A stretch of 64,000 nt of DNA. Origin: Ramlibacter tataouinensis. GTDB taxonomy: Bacteria; Pseudomonadota; Gammaproteobacteria; Burkholderiales; Burkholderiaceae_C. The stretch is taken from positions 1-64,000 of the forward strand of contig DIZF01000055.1 in NCBI GenBank assembly GCA_002427815.1, in the 5' to 3' direction. Each line of letters begins with the position of its first letter. The first letter of the stretch is position 1. A program made the position numbers and the translations under genes. The notes beneath the pieces are model-generated. The model was not told the origin of the DNA. It worked only from the letters and a program-made list of their open reading frames with translations, and made no database searches. Below, in pieces: positions 10,093 to 18,974 of the stretch.

Positions 10093-10747
10093 GGTGGCCA
10101 CCGCGCCGCTGGGCGTGGCCTACATCGAAACCCGTTTCGAAGCCCTCATCGGCGCGTACGCGGCCGCGGTCCTTGCCGCCGAGCGCCAGTCGCAGCACGA
10201 CGCCCTGGTGATCGCCGCCTTCGGCGATCCCGGCTTGGCCGGTATCCGCGAGGCGGTCGATATCCCCGTGGTGGGCTTGAGCGAGGCCGCTTTGCTGAGT
10301 GCCTGCATGTTGGGCGGCCGGTTCTCGATCATCGCGATCTCGCACCGGATCAAGGCCTGGTACCGCGAGACCGTGCAGATGCATGGGCTGATCGATCGCC
10401 TGGCGAGCATCCGCTGCCTGAACCAGTCGGTGCGCGACATTGGCACCGTCCAGCAAGACCATGAGCGTCGCCTGCGTGAGCTGTGCAAGCTGGCCGTGGA
10501 CGAGGACGGCGCCGACGTGATCATCATCGCCGGGGCTCCCCTCGCCGGCCTGGCGCGTGCCATTCGCGCCGATATTCCAGTGCCTCTGGTGGACGGCGTT
10601 TCCAGTGCCGTGCGTCATGCCGAGACATTGATTGCCCTGGCTTCCGGTCGCGCCCGTGATGGCAGCTATGCGGCTCCGCCGCTCAAGCCGAACCAGGGTC
10701 TGCCGGAAAGTCTGGCCCGTCTTTTGGCGCGCCAAGCGCAAGCGTGA
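9995..10747 (+). CDS. hydantoin/Asp-Glu racemase-family protein lacking both catalytic cysteines
   Basis: 250 aa with the clear start MRILLINPNIS and the FGDPGL motif of hydantoin and allantoin racemases. In that family two cysteines, roughly 76 and 181, act as the acid/base pair in CFGDPG and GCAG contexts. Here both are alanine: A75 in VIAAFGDPG and A181 in AGAPLAG. The remaining Cys residues (104, 141, 164) are not at those positions. The protein may catalyse a cysteine-independent reaction, act as a binding partner, or be inactive. It overlaps the end of the amidohydrolase gene, and its stop overlaps a possible start (TGATG) of the GntR gene, so it lies within the operon. Confidence 0.82.
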   Translation: MRILLINPNISQSVSDLIAAEARRTASPSTQIEVATAPLGVAYIETRFEALIGAYAAAVLAAERQSQHDALVIAAFGDPGLAGIREAVDIPVVGLSEAALLSACMLGGRFSIIAISHRIKAWYRETVQMHGLIDRLASIRCLNQSVRDIGTVQQDHERRLRELCKLAVDEDGADVIIIAGAPLAGLARAIRADIPVPLVDGVSSAVRHAETLIALASGRARDGSYAAPPLKPNQGLPESLARLLARQAQA

Positions 10748-10797
10748 TGGCGGCTGGCGCGCTCGTGGGAGTTGCTCGCGCCACTAAAATCGACGCA

Positions 10798-11505
10798 ATG
10801 CCACGCAAAACCAGCAACCCGAAAGCGACCCCGGCAAGACGGCGCGAGCACAGCGTCGAGGAAATCGCTGAAAAGATATCGGTCGCGATCCTCGAACATC
10901 GCCTCGCGCCGGGTACCAAGCTGGGCGAGGACCGCCTGGCCACGATCTTCGGTGCCAACCGGCCGAAAATCCGCGAAGTGCTGGCGCGCCTGGCCCATGA
11001 GCAGGTCGTCGAGCTCATTCCGCAGCGCGGCGCCTTTGTCGCCAAGCCCACCGTTGAACAGGCTCATGATGTGTTCGAGGCCCGGCGCCTCATCGAGCCC
11101 GGCATCGTGCGCCGGCTGATCGAGAATCCCGATGCGCAGAAGGTGCAGCGGCTGCAACTGCATCTGAAGCAGGAAGCCGAGGCTCGGCAGCGCGAGGATA
11201 CCCGCGCCATCGTTCGCCTCTCCGGCGAGTTCCACGTCCTGTTGGCTGAATTGGCCGGGAACACGGCGCTGGCCCGGATCATGCGCGAGCTGTCGACGCT
11301 GACCTGTCTCATCATCTCGCTCTATGACGCGCCGACCGCGACCAGTTGCCGGGCCGATGAGCATGAGGAACTGGTTGCCGCCATCCAACGGGCAGACGCC
11401 AAGCAGGCTGCGACGCTCATGTTGCACCATCTCGATCACATCCAGCAAAGCCTAAACCTGGATCGGGCTTCGGAAGAAGCCGATCTCGAAAGCATCTTTG
11501 CCTGA
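10798..11505 (+). CDS. GntR-family transcriptional regulator, FCD type
   Basis: 235 aa from the ATG at 10798. A winged helix-turn-helix (about residues 20-85: AEKISVAILEHRLAPGTKL, then NRPKIREVLARLAHEQ and IPQRGAFVA) is joined to an FCD ligand-binding domain with the expected EARRLIEPGIVR, FHVLLAELAGN and DEHEELVAAI helices. FCD regulators usually sense small organic acids and repress catabolic operons. An alternative upstream ATG at 10747 overlaps the racemase-like stop (TGATG) and would add 17 residues with no recognisable fold; neither start has a strong Shine-Dalgarno. It is likely the local regulator of the hydantoin-type operon. Confidence 0.85.
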   Translation: MPRKTSNPKATPARRREHSVEEIAEKISVAILEHRLAPGTKLGEDRLATIFGANRPKIREVLARLAHEQVVELIPQRGAFVAKPTVEQAHDVFEARRLIEPGIVRRLIENPDAQKVQRLQLHLKQEAEARQREDTRAIVRLSGEFHVLLAELAGNTALARIMRELSTLTCLIISLYDAPTATSCRADEHEELVAAIQRADAKQAATLMLHHLDHIQQSLNLDRASEEADLESIFA

Positions 11506-11552
11506 CAGCCAGGCTTGACGCGCTCGTCCCTTGCGGACAAGCCGACGAATGC

Positions 11553-11578
11553 AAAAAGCGGCCGCAAGGGCCGCTTTT
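11553..11578. terminator. bidirectional intrinsic terminator
   Basis: A-run, 6-bp stem gcggcc/ggccgc (11558-11563/11569-11574) and T-run. It lies between the convergent GntR and PanE-like genes and can serve both strands. Confidence 0.8.
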
Positions 11579-11599
11579 CGCGTCATGCGTTCCTGATTC

Positions 11600-12679
11600 T
11601 CAATGCGCTGCGACGGCCGGTTTCGCCTGCGCCGCGCGGTTCTTCTCCAACTGCGCATCGACGAGCTTCACGGTCTCGTCGAGCACCGGCGAGCTGCGAC
11701 CCTTCTGCTTTGCGACCAGCTGCACGAGCTTGTCGACGCGCTCGATATAGGGCGCGCCGCCGTAGAGAGCGCGGGCCGCGGAGGACGGGCTTTGGAGCGA
11801 CAAGGCCGCATTCGCGTATTTTTCGAACGGCACCAGATCGCCCGGGTCGGCGCCGAGATCGGTGCAGAGCTTCACGACCCAGCTGTACATGTCGCGCGTG
11901 GCATTGATGTCGCTGTGCACGGCGTCCTTGATCGCTCGCATGCCGTCCTTGGTGACGCAGCGGTAATTGCCCGCCATCAGCATCGCCCACTTCGCCAGCG
12001 GCACGAACACCGAGTCGTGGACCTTCAGCTTCACCGGCAGTTCGAGCTTGTCGGGGCCAAAGCGAATGGCATCGATGTCGGCTTCGAGCTGGCGCAGGAT
12101 GGCGGTGTGCTTGTCGGATTCGAACCGGGCCGACTTGAAGTTGGTCGGCAGCCGTACCTGCAGCACGTTCACCTTTTCTTCCGGCGGACGGAAGGCCTGC
12201 GGGTCGGGACTGCACAGCGTCATGTACGCCGGATCGAAATTGTCCCAGACCGTCGGATCGGTATAGGCGGCCCTGCACGCATTGACGTCGATGCCCGGGA
12301 CGCGCTTCAGATAGGTGAGCGGCGGCATGTTCATGATGGACATGCACGGCACCTTGGCTTTCGCGACGGCGTCCAGCAGTTCGCGCACGCCGGGCGCGCG
12401 GTACTGCGGCTCCTGCATCGCCAGCGCGACCAGATCGTAGTCCGCAGGGTTGGCCGACTGCGGCCCGCCTGCGGAAAGCTTTCCGGGCATCTGGCGCGAG
12501 TCGAGTTCGATCAGGCCCTCGCGTCCCTTCACCGGCATGCGCACACGGATGCCTTCGGCATTAATGAGATCCGCCTCGGCCGGCAGGCAGATCAACTTGA
12601 CCGTGTGCCCGGCGAGCAGCAGCTTGGCGCCCAGCAAGGACCCGTAGGAAGCACCCAGGATCAGGATCTTGTATTTCAT
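11600..12679 (-). CDS. ketopantoate reductase (PanE/ApbA)-like dehydrogenase
   Basis: 359 aa. The N-terminal Rossmann motif ILILGASYGSLLGAKLL resembles the GxGxxG of ketopantoate reductases, followed by a helical C-terminal domain of the ApbA_C kind. It is longer than true PanE (about 300 aa) and the nucleotide loop is altered (GASYGS), so it is better called a PanE-like oxidoreductase of unknown substrate. The start at 12679 is supported by AAAGG five bases upstream; an in-frame ATG eight codons earlier lacks a good site. It stands alone, convergent with the GntR gene. Confidence 0.75.
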   Translation of the reverse strand: MKYKILILGASYGSLLGAKLLLAGHTVKLICLPAEADLINAEGIRVRMPVKGREGLIELDSRQMPGKLSAGGPQSANPADYDLVALAMQEPQYRAPGVRELLDAVAKAKVPCMSIMNMPPLTYLKRVPGIDVNACRAAYTDPTVWDNFDPAYMTLCSPDPQAFRPPEEKVNVLQVRLPTNFKSARFESDKHTAILRQLEADIDAIRFGPDKLELPVKLKVHDSVFVPLAKWAMLMAGNYRCVTKDGMRAIKDAVHSDINATRDMYSWVVKLCTDLGADPGDLVPFEKYANAALSLQSPSSAARALYGGAPYIERVDKLVQLVAKQKGRSSPVLDETVKLVDAQLEKNRAAQAKPAVAAH

Positions 12680-12885
12680 AAAAACCTTTCTCACCATATG
12701 CAATAGCCCTACTGTAAACCATGATCTTTCGCAGGGGAATCCTCCTTGCGGTTGAAGTAGCCGGGACTTTTGTATGCCTAATCAAGAACCGGGTCCGCCA
12801 GCACCGGTACCGCTTCGCTGACCGTCCTGAGCCCGTGGGATGATCGCTGGCCCAGCCCTTAACCCCACCCAACGGCCCAAAACCC

Positions 12886-13656
12886 ATGTCCTCAGCCCAG
12901 CCTGCCGCCGTCGCCGCGGCGATCCTGCAAGCCCGCCGCGACAGGCACCCTGCCAACGCCGATGCCCTCGCCGGCATGCTGCTCACGCCGGACGATGCCT
13001 ACGCCGTCCAGGCCCTTGTCGCCGCAGCAATGCACGGACCCGGCCAGCTTTTTCCGCGCTTCTGGAAGTCGGGCGGTCCTTCGCGCGAGGCCGTGCTCAC
13101 GCACGCCGCGCTGCCGCCCGAAGGCATATGGACCAGCCCGGCCGACGCGCGCTCCTGGCATTTCAACATCCGCCTGATCGAGGCGGAGATCGCGCTGCGG
13201 CTGGCGCGCGAAGTCACGCCGGCGCAAGCAGCAGCAATGACGCACGATGGAACCGCCGGGCTGATCGACGCCATGGCCGTGGCTGTCGAGATTGTCGACT
13301 CGCGCTGGCAGCAACCCGCGGCCGCACCGGCGCTGCTCAAGCTGGCGGACTTGCAGGCGCACGGCGCCCTGGTGCTGGGCGAGTGGGTGCCGTTCGCGCG
13401 GCGCGACTGGTCGGCTCAGCGCTGCACCGTGCAGATCGGCAGCCAGCCGGTCGTCGAGCGGCGCGGCACGCATTCGATGGGCGATCCAGGCTGGTTGCTG
13501 CCGACCTGGCTGCGCCACGCCACGCGCGACGGCCAGACCGTCCCCGCCGGCACCGTGGTCACCACCGGCACCTGGTGCGGCATGCTGCCGGCGTCCGTCG
13601 GCGACCGGGTCGTGGTGCGCTTCGACGGCGTCGGCGAGGCCTCGGTCCTGCTATAG
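12886..13656 (+). CDS. 2-keto-4-pentenoate hydratase/decarboxylase-family (MhpD-like) protein
   Basis: 256 aa, close to the family norm of about 260. This family hydrates 2-hydroxypenta-2,4-dienoate or decarboxylates 4-oxalocrotonate in meta-cleavage pathways. Conserved pieces include the acidic metal-site stretch around IRLIEAEIALRLAREV (residues 95-110), AVAVEIVDSRW (127-137), LADLQAHGALVLGEW, and the C-terminal TVVTTGTWCGMLPASVGD that shapes the active site. No other meta-cleavage genes are nearby, so the physiological substrate is uncertain. The gene is monocistronic and convergent with the EF-G-like gene. Confidence 0.82.
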   Translation: MSSAQPAAVAAAILQARRDRHPANADALAGMLLTPDDAYAVQALVAAAMHGPGQLFPRFWKSGGPSREAVLTHAALPPEGIWTSPADARSWHFNIRLIEAEIALRLAREVTPAQAAAMTHDGTAGLIDAMAVAVEIVDSRWQQPAAAPALLKLADLQAHGALVLGEWVPFARRDWSAQRCTVQIGSQPVVERRGTHSMGDPGWLLPTWLRHATRDGQTVPAGTVVTTGTWCGMLPASVGDRVVVRFDGVGEASVLL

Positions 13657-13688
13657 CGGTACCGCCTGGGCAGGCGGGCGCCCTCGCC

Positions 13689-15737
13689 TCAGGCCTCGTC
13701 CTTGACCCGGTATTGCGACGCCAGCTGGGACTGCACCGTCGGCGGCACCGGCTCGTAATGGCTGAATTCGATGGTGTACCGGCCCTGTCCACCCGTCAGC
13801 GCGTTCAGCCGCGACTGATAACTCGACAGTTCCGACAAGGGTGCCAGGGCCACCACCGCCAGCCCGCCGCTGGCCGAAGTGGTGCCGCTGACCTGGGCGC
13901 GCCGTGAAGCCAGGTCGCCGGTGATGTCGCCGATGTTCTGCTCGGGCGCTGCGATCTCGACGTTGACGATGGGCTCCAGCACGCTCGGGCGCGCAGCCTG
14001 CACCGCTGCGACCACCGCCTTGCGCCCGGCCGTGATGAACGCGATTTCCTTGCTGTCCACGGTGTGGTGCTTGCCGTCGTAGACCACCACCCGCAGGTCC
14101 ACCACCGGATAGCCGGCGACGACCCCGGCCTCCAGGGCCTGGCGCACGCCCTTCTCCACGGCCGGCATGAAGTTGTAGGGGATGGCGCCGCCCTTGACAT
14201 GGTCGACGAACTCGAAACCGCTGCCCCGGGGCAGCGGCTCGACCCGCAGGAACACCTCGCCGAACTGGCCGGCGCCGCCGGTCTGCTTCTTGTGCCGATG
14301 ATGGCCCTCGGCCGGCGCGGTGATGGTTTCGCGGTAGGCGATGCGCGGCGGGCGCGTGGTCACCTCGCAGCGGTGCACCTCGGTCAGGCGATCCAGCAAA
14401 GTGCGCAGGTGCAGTTCGCCCAGGCCATAGACCACGCTTTCGTTGGTGGCCGCCACATGCTCCAGCCGCAGGCAGGGGTCTTCGCTGACCAGTTTGTGCA
14501 GGATGTCGTACAGCCGCTGCTCGTCGCCGCGCCGCTTGGGCTCGATCGCCAGGCCATGCACCGGCACCGGAAAATCCAGCGGCTTGAGGTGGATGTGGTC
14601 GTCATCGGGCGAGTCGTGCAGCACGGCGTCGAAGTACAGCTCCTCGATCTTGGCGATGGCGCACAGGTCGCCCGGGTAGGCGCGCGGCACCTCGATGTAT
14701 TCCTTGCCCTGCAGCCGCAGCAGATGGCCGACCTTGAACGGCCGGCGCGCGTCGCCCACGTAGAGCTGGCAGCCCGTCGTCAGCGTGCCCTGGTGCACCC
14801 GAAGCACGCCCATCTTGCCCACGTACGGATCCTGTGTGACCTTGAACACATGCGCCAGCACGTGGCGGGTGGCATCGGGCTCGGCGCGCAAGGGCTTCGC
14901 CTCGGCGCCTTCGCCTTTGAGAAACGCGGGCGGATTGCCCTCCGACGGATCGGGCAGCAGGCGCGCGATCACGTCCAGCAGTTCGGGCACCCCCGCGCCG
15001 GTGCGCGCGGAAACGAAACAGATCGGGATCAGGTGGCCTTCGCGCAGCGCCTGTTCCAGCGGGGCGTGCAGTTCCTGCGGGTCGATGTCGCCGTCGTTCA
15101 GGTAGCGCTCGACGAAGGCGGCATCCACTTCCACCACCTGCTCGACCAGCGCGCGGTGGGCCTGTTCGACCGACGAGAAGTCGGTGCGCCCCTCGGCCTG
15201 CCGGGTATAGAAGCAATCGACGACGCGCGCGCCGCCATCGGCCGGCAGGTTCAGCGGCAGGCACTCGCGCCCGAAAGTGGCCTGGATCTGGGCCACCAGC
15301 GCCTCCAGGTTCACACCCTGCGCATCGATCTTGTTGACGATGATGAGCCGGTCGCGCTCGCGCTGGGCCGCCCAATTCATCATGCGCACGGCCATGGGCT
15401 CGATGCCGGTGGTGGCGCTGATCACCACCGCCGCGGTTTCGACGGCCTCCAGGGCCGGCAGCGACTGGCCCAGGAAATCGGGCGCGCCGGGCGTATCGAT
15501 CAGATGGGCCTGGATGCCGCCGTGGCGAAAATGCAGCAGCGAGCTGTTGAGGGAGCGCTGGGCCCGCCGTTCCAGCGGATCCCAATCACTGACGGTGGAG
15601 CCGCGCTCCACGGTGCCGGGCGCGCCGATCATGCCGGCCTTCCAGAGCAGAGCTTCGACCAGGCTCGTCTTGCCGGCTGTGGCCGGCCCCACCAGGGCCA
15701 GGGTGCGCAGCGCGGCGATCTCAGCAGACATCGGCAT
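13689..15737 (-). CDS. elongation factor G-like translational GTPase (EF-G paralogue)
   Basis: 682 aa translational GTPase. G1 is GPATAGKTSL (about residues 17-26), G3 is DTPGAPDFLG near 80, and G4 is NKID near 135. They are followed by EF-G domains II-V, ending at a domain IV/V region around PYNFMPAVEKGVRQALEAG. This is the divergent FusA-like group found beside, not instead of, housekeeping EF-G: domain II has its own insertions (GNPPAFLKGEGAEAK) and the gene is not in a str operon. An AGGG sequence 7 bp upstream supports the start. Specific role (recycling, stress or another ribosome function) unknown. Confidence 0.85.
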   Translation of the reverse strand: MPMSAEIAALRTLALVGPATAGKTSLVEALLWKAGMIGAPGTVERGSTVSDWDPLERRAQRSLNSSLLHFRHGGIQAHLIDTPGAPDFLGQSLPALEAVETAAVVISATTGIEPMAVRMMNWAAQRERDRLIIVNKIDAQGVNLEALVAQIQATFGRECLPLNLPADGGARVVDCFYTRQAEGRTDFSSVEQAHRALVEQVVEVDAAFVERYLNDGDIDPQELHAPLEQALREGHLIPICFVSARTGAGVPELLDVIARLLPDPSEGNPPAFLKGEGAEAKPLRAEPDATRHVLAHVFKVTQDPYVGKMGVLRVHQGTLTTGCQLYVGDARRPFKVGHLLRLQGKEYIEVPRAYPGDLCAIAKIEELYFDAVLHDSPDDDHIHLKPLDFPVPVHGLAIEPKRRGDEQRLYDILHKLVSEDPCLRLEHVAATNESVVYGLGELHLRTLLDRLTEVHRCEVTTRPPRIAYRETITAPAEGHHRHKKQTGGAGQFGEVFLRVEPLPRGSGFEFVDHVKGGAIPYNFMPAVEKGVRQALEAGVVAGYPVVDLRVVVYDGKHHTVDSKEIAFITAGRKAVVAAVQAARPSVLEPIVNVEIAAPEQNIGDITGDLASRRAQVSGTTSASGGLAVVALAPLSELSSYQSRLNALTGGQGRYTIEFSHYEPVPPTVQSQLASQYRVKDEA

Positions 15738-16083
15738 GGGTCATCCCTCCCGGCGAGCCGCAACCGGACTGGTGCGCGGCGACATGGCAAGAAGGCGGAA
15801 GTGGGGGCCCATGGTCTCTCCTGGATCGAAACGATGTCCCCAATGGTAAGCCAGCGCAGGGGCCCCGGGGCGGCACAGCCCCCGGCCGCACTCGTGTACC
15901 CGGCACCACCGGTGAGCGCTGTCCGAAGCCAGCCATCGATCCTGTGCTGCATCACGTGAGTGCTCGCTCGCCATTCCGGCCTCGTGGTGCCGAACAGAGA
16001 CAAGGATCGCAGGGCCGCGCGCGAAGAATACGAAGCGAAGTGGCCTGCCGCACCAGGCAATTGCGGCCGAGCGGGCGCCCGAG
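15738..16083. other. intergenic region, nothing recognised
   Basis: 346 bp upstream of the EF-G-like gene and downstream of the EamA gene, both on the minus strand. GC-rich, with no supported ORF, RNA gene or clear promoter. The short open frames here are low-complexity and look like chance products of the base composition. Confidence 0.5.
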
Positions 16084-16953
16084 CTAGCCCATCCGCAAGG
16101 CCATCACGCCGGCCACGATGAGGGCCGTGCCGGCGGCCCGCCGCGGGTTGAATCTTTCCTTCAGGAACCAGGTGCCCAGCAGCGCGGCGAAGAGCACCGA
16201 CGTCTCGCGCAGCGCCGCCACGGTGGCGACCGGCGCCCGCGTCATGGCCCACAGCGCGATGCCATAGGACGCCAGCGACGCGATGCCGCCCAGCGTTGCG
16301 ACCGGCCAGCGCCTCCGCGCGTAGGGCCAGGCGGTGGCAGCGCCGCGGCGGGCGAAGACCATCAGCGCAAAAGGCCAACCGTCGAGCACGAACAGCGCGA
16401 GCACGTACTGCAGGGCGTTGCCGCTGGCCCGCACGCCGAGCCCGTCGACCACGGTGTAGACGGCGATCACCACCGCGTTGGCCAGCGCGAAGGCCACCGC
16501 CCGCGGCGAGTCCAGCGCGTGCCGCGACAGCCCCAGCGCCAGCACGCCGCAGCTCACACCCAGTACCCCGGCCCAGGACAGGGGCGACAGGGTCTCGCCC
16601 AGCGTCACGGTCGCCGACAAGGCCACCAGCAGCGGCGCCGTGCCGCGCATCAGCGGGTAGGTCAGGCTCAGGTCACCGTGCCGGTAGGCACCCGTGAGCG
16701 CGGTGTAGTAGCCGATATGGATGAAGGCCGACGCCAGGATGAACGGCCAGGCAGCTGCCGGCGGCCAGCCGACGACCAGCACCACCGGCAGTGCCACCGG
16801 CAGTGCCACCAGCGATCCCAGCAGGGGGATCAGTGCGTTGTCCAGCGCCTTGTCGCTACTGGACTTGACCAGGACGTTCCATCCGGCATGCAGCAGGGCG
16901 CCGAACAGCACCGCGGCAGCCACCGGCCAGGTCAGGATCATCGCGGCACTCAT
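16084..16953 (-). CDS. EamA/DMT-family transporter
   Basis: Ten-helix inner-membrane protein of 289 aa, the usual drug/metabolite transporter size, made of two EamA repeats. The first repeat starts WPVAAAVLFGALLHAGWNVLVK and includes the typical TYPLMRGTAPLLVALSA. The second includes RETSVLFAALLGTWFLKERF near the C-terminus. The start at 16953 was chosen because upstream residues are not membrane-like; an ATG four codons in (16941) is also possible. Divergently placed from the PuuD remnant. Substrate unknown; relatives export amino acids or metabolites. Confidence 0.82.
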   Translation of the reverse strand: MSAAMILTWPVAAAVLFGALLHAGWNVLVKSSSDKALDNALIPLLGSLVALPVALPVVLVVGWPPAAAWPFILASAFIHIGYYTALTGAYRHGDLSLTYPLMRGTAPLLVALSATVTLGETLSPLSWAGVLGVSCGVLALGLSRHALDSPRAVAFALANAVVIAVYTVVDGLGVRASGNALQYVLALFVLDGWPFALMVFARRGAATAWPYARRRWPVATLGGIASLASYGIALWAMTRAPVATVAALRETSVLFAALLGTWFLKERFNPRRAAGTALIVAGVMALRMG

Positions 16954-17112
16954 CCATTGGATTAGAGCAGCAGTGGCGCGGGACGGTGTCCTGGCCGGCG
17001 TCGCACCGCGCTGCTGCGGACGGCCGATCGCGGTTTCATCTCGTATCCCCCCGCCCACGGCCCGAAACATTTGGCGTAGGCTGTACGGGCGGCACACACC
17101 AGCAGCTCACCC

Positions 17113-17451
17113 ATGGCAACCAAGGTTCATCCCGCCCTCGCGGCCATCGCCAAGTCCGGCGCGGCCGAGGGTGCTTCCCGCCTCAAGATCGGCATTTCGG
17201 CTTGCTTCATGCCTGCCGACCCGCCCCGGACCCTGTTCACCGGCAAGACCCTGCAATACGTCGAACAGTCGATCGCCCACTGGGTCATGTCCACCGGCGC
17301 CCTGGCCGTGATGATTCCCAGCGACAAGATCCGCGACGACCAGGCCAGGCCCTATCTGGCGGCCGTGCAATGGCATCCCGAATTCCATCAATCCGACTGC
17401 GACACCATCGACGACGCGGCGCGGGCCACCCGGGGGGAACCGACTTCATGA
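17113..17451 (+). pseudogene. PuuD-like gamma-glutamyl-GABA hydrolase remnant with internal deletion
   Basis: 112 codons that join the start and end of a class I glutamine-amidotransferase-like hydrolase (peptidase C26; PuuD is about 250 aa). The N-terminal part (KIGISACFMPADPP then KTLQYVEQSIAHWVMS and VMIPS) runs straight into the C-terminal part AVQWHPEFHQSDCDTID, with the catalytic His and Glu. Roughly 130-150 codons between them, including the nucleophile motif GVCRG, are missing while the reading frame is intact. The product cannot be an active hydrolase. Its stop overlaps the next start (ATGA), so it may persist because it helps translate the aldehyde dehydrogenase. Confidence 0.8.
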
Positions 17452-18824
17452 GCCAGCTCGCCATCTACAACCCCGCCAACGGTGAGCCGATCGCCGAGCT
17501 GGCGGCCGACGACGAGCGCTCGGTCGCCGCCAAGGCCGAGGCGGCCCGCGCCGCGCAACCGGCCTGGGCAGCGCGTTCGCTGGAGGAGCGAAAGGCCTGC
17601 ATGGTCCGTTTCCGCGACGGCGTGGTGCGGGACCTGGAGGCGCTCGCAGTGACCATGACGCGTGAGACCGGCAAGCCGATCAGCATGTCGCGCAGCGAAC
17701 TCAACGGCCTGCTGGGGCGCATCGACTTCTTCGTCGGCATGGTGGGGCCGGTGACCGCGACCGAGACCGTCTTCGACGAGGGCGGCATGAAGGAGCGGAT
17801 CGAGCATATGCCCCTGGGCGTGGTCGGCAACATCTCGGCCTGGAACTACCCCTGGTTCGTCGGCTGCAACGTCATCGTGCCGGCTCTGCTGACCGGCAAC
17901 GCCGTGCTCTACAAACCGTCGGAATACGCCAGCCTGACCGGACTGGAGATCGCCCGCTTGCTGCACCAGGCGGGCGTCCCGCGCGACGTGTTCACCCCGC
18001 TGGTGGGTGCCGGGCCGGTCGGCGCCGCGCTGCTGGCGCAGAAAATCGATGGCCTGTTCTTCACCGGCTCGCACGCCACCGGCGTGCGGATCGCGCAGGC
18101 GGTCGGTTCGCGCCTCGTCAAGCTGCAACTCGAGCTGGGCGGCAAGGACCCGACCTATGTCTGCGACGATGCCGATCCCAAGGCGGCGGCGCAGTCGCTC
18201 GCCGACGGCGCGATGTACAACACCGGGCAGAGCTGCTGTTCGGTCGAGCGCATCTATGTGCACGAGAAGATCCACGATGCCTTCGTCGCGGCCTTCATCG
18301 AGACGGTGAAAGGGTTCAAGGTCGGCGACCCGATGCGCGAAGACACCTACATCGGCCCGCTGACCCGCGCGGCGCAACTGGACGTGCTCGATGCCCAGGT
18401 CGCGGACGCCAAGGTGCAAGGCGCGACGCTGCACACCGGAGGCCACCGGCTGCCGGGACCGGGCAACTGGTACGCGCCCACGGTGATCAGCGAGGCGCAT
18501 CACGGCATGGCGCTGATGAAGGAGGAGAGCTTCGGGCCGATCATCGGCATCCAGAAGGTGACCGGCGACGAGGAGGCGGTGCGGCTGATGAACGACACCC
18601 GCTATGGCCTCACGGCCGGGGTGTATTCGCGCAATGCGGAACGGGCCCAGGCCGTGCTGTCACGGGTCAATGCCGGCAGCCTGTACTGGAACTGCTGCGA
18701 TCGCGTCAGTCCGCGCCTGCCCTGGAGCGGATTCGGCGATTCGGGCATCGGTGTCACGCTGTCGACCTACGGCATCGAGACTTTCACCCGCCCCCGGGCC
18801 TGGCATCTGAAATTCACCGGGTGA
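17448..18824 (+). CDS. NAD(P)-dependent aldehyde dehydrogenase
   Basis: 458 aa, slightly short for the ALDH superfamily. The general-base Glu lies in LELGGKDPTYV and the nucleophilic Cys in NTGQSCCSVERIY; the cofactor-binding GNISAWNYPWFVG and FTGSHATG segments are present. It is translationally coupled (ATGA overlap) to the PuuD remnant. This suggests it once formed a polyamine/GABA-aldehyde unit with it, though the actual aldehyde is unknown. The C-terminal NCCDRVSPRLPWSGFGDSG is typical of the subgroup annotated as generic aldehyde or succinate-semialdehyde dehydrogenase. Confidence 0.9.
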   Translation: MSQLAIYNPANGEPIAELAADDERSVAAKAEAARAAQPAWAARSLEERKACMVRFRDGVVRDLEALAVTMTRETGKPISMSRSELNGLLGRIDFFVGMVGPVTATETVFDEGGMKERIEHMPLGVVGNISAWNYPWFVGCNVIVPALLTGNAVLYKPSEYASLTGLEIARLLHQAGVPRDVFTPLVGAGPVGAALLAQKIDGLFFTGSHATGVRIAQAVGSRLVKLQLELGGKDPTYVCDDADPKAAAQSLADGAMYNTGQSCCSVERIYVHEKIHDAFVAAFIETVKGFKVGDPMREDTYIGPLTRAAQLDVLDAQVADAKVQGATLHTGGHRLPGPGNWYAPTVISEAHHGMALMKEESFGPIIGIQKVTGDEEAVRLMNDTRYGLTAGVYSRNAERAQAVLSRVNAGSLYWNCCDRVSPRLPWSGFGDSGIGVTLSTYGIETFTRPRAWHLKFTG

Positions 18825-18974
18825 ACCCGCGCGCCGCGGCGGCGCGGATGTAACGGGCCGCGCCGGGGCCGGCGCCGCACGGCCTTGCGCTTAAGATACC
18901 GCCGAGGCAAGACAAGGCTCAAGCCGGCAAGCGGCGCCGTCCGGCGCGCGGCACCAACACGAAGGATTGCAGAG

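Noticed and set aside
13662..13677. ccgcctg/caggcgg hairpin between convergent genes
   Set aside because: Loop of two bases and no T tract on either strand; not a supported terminator.
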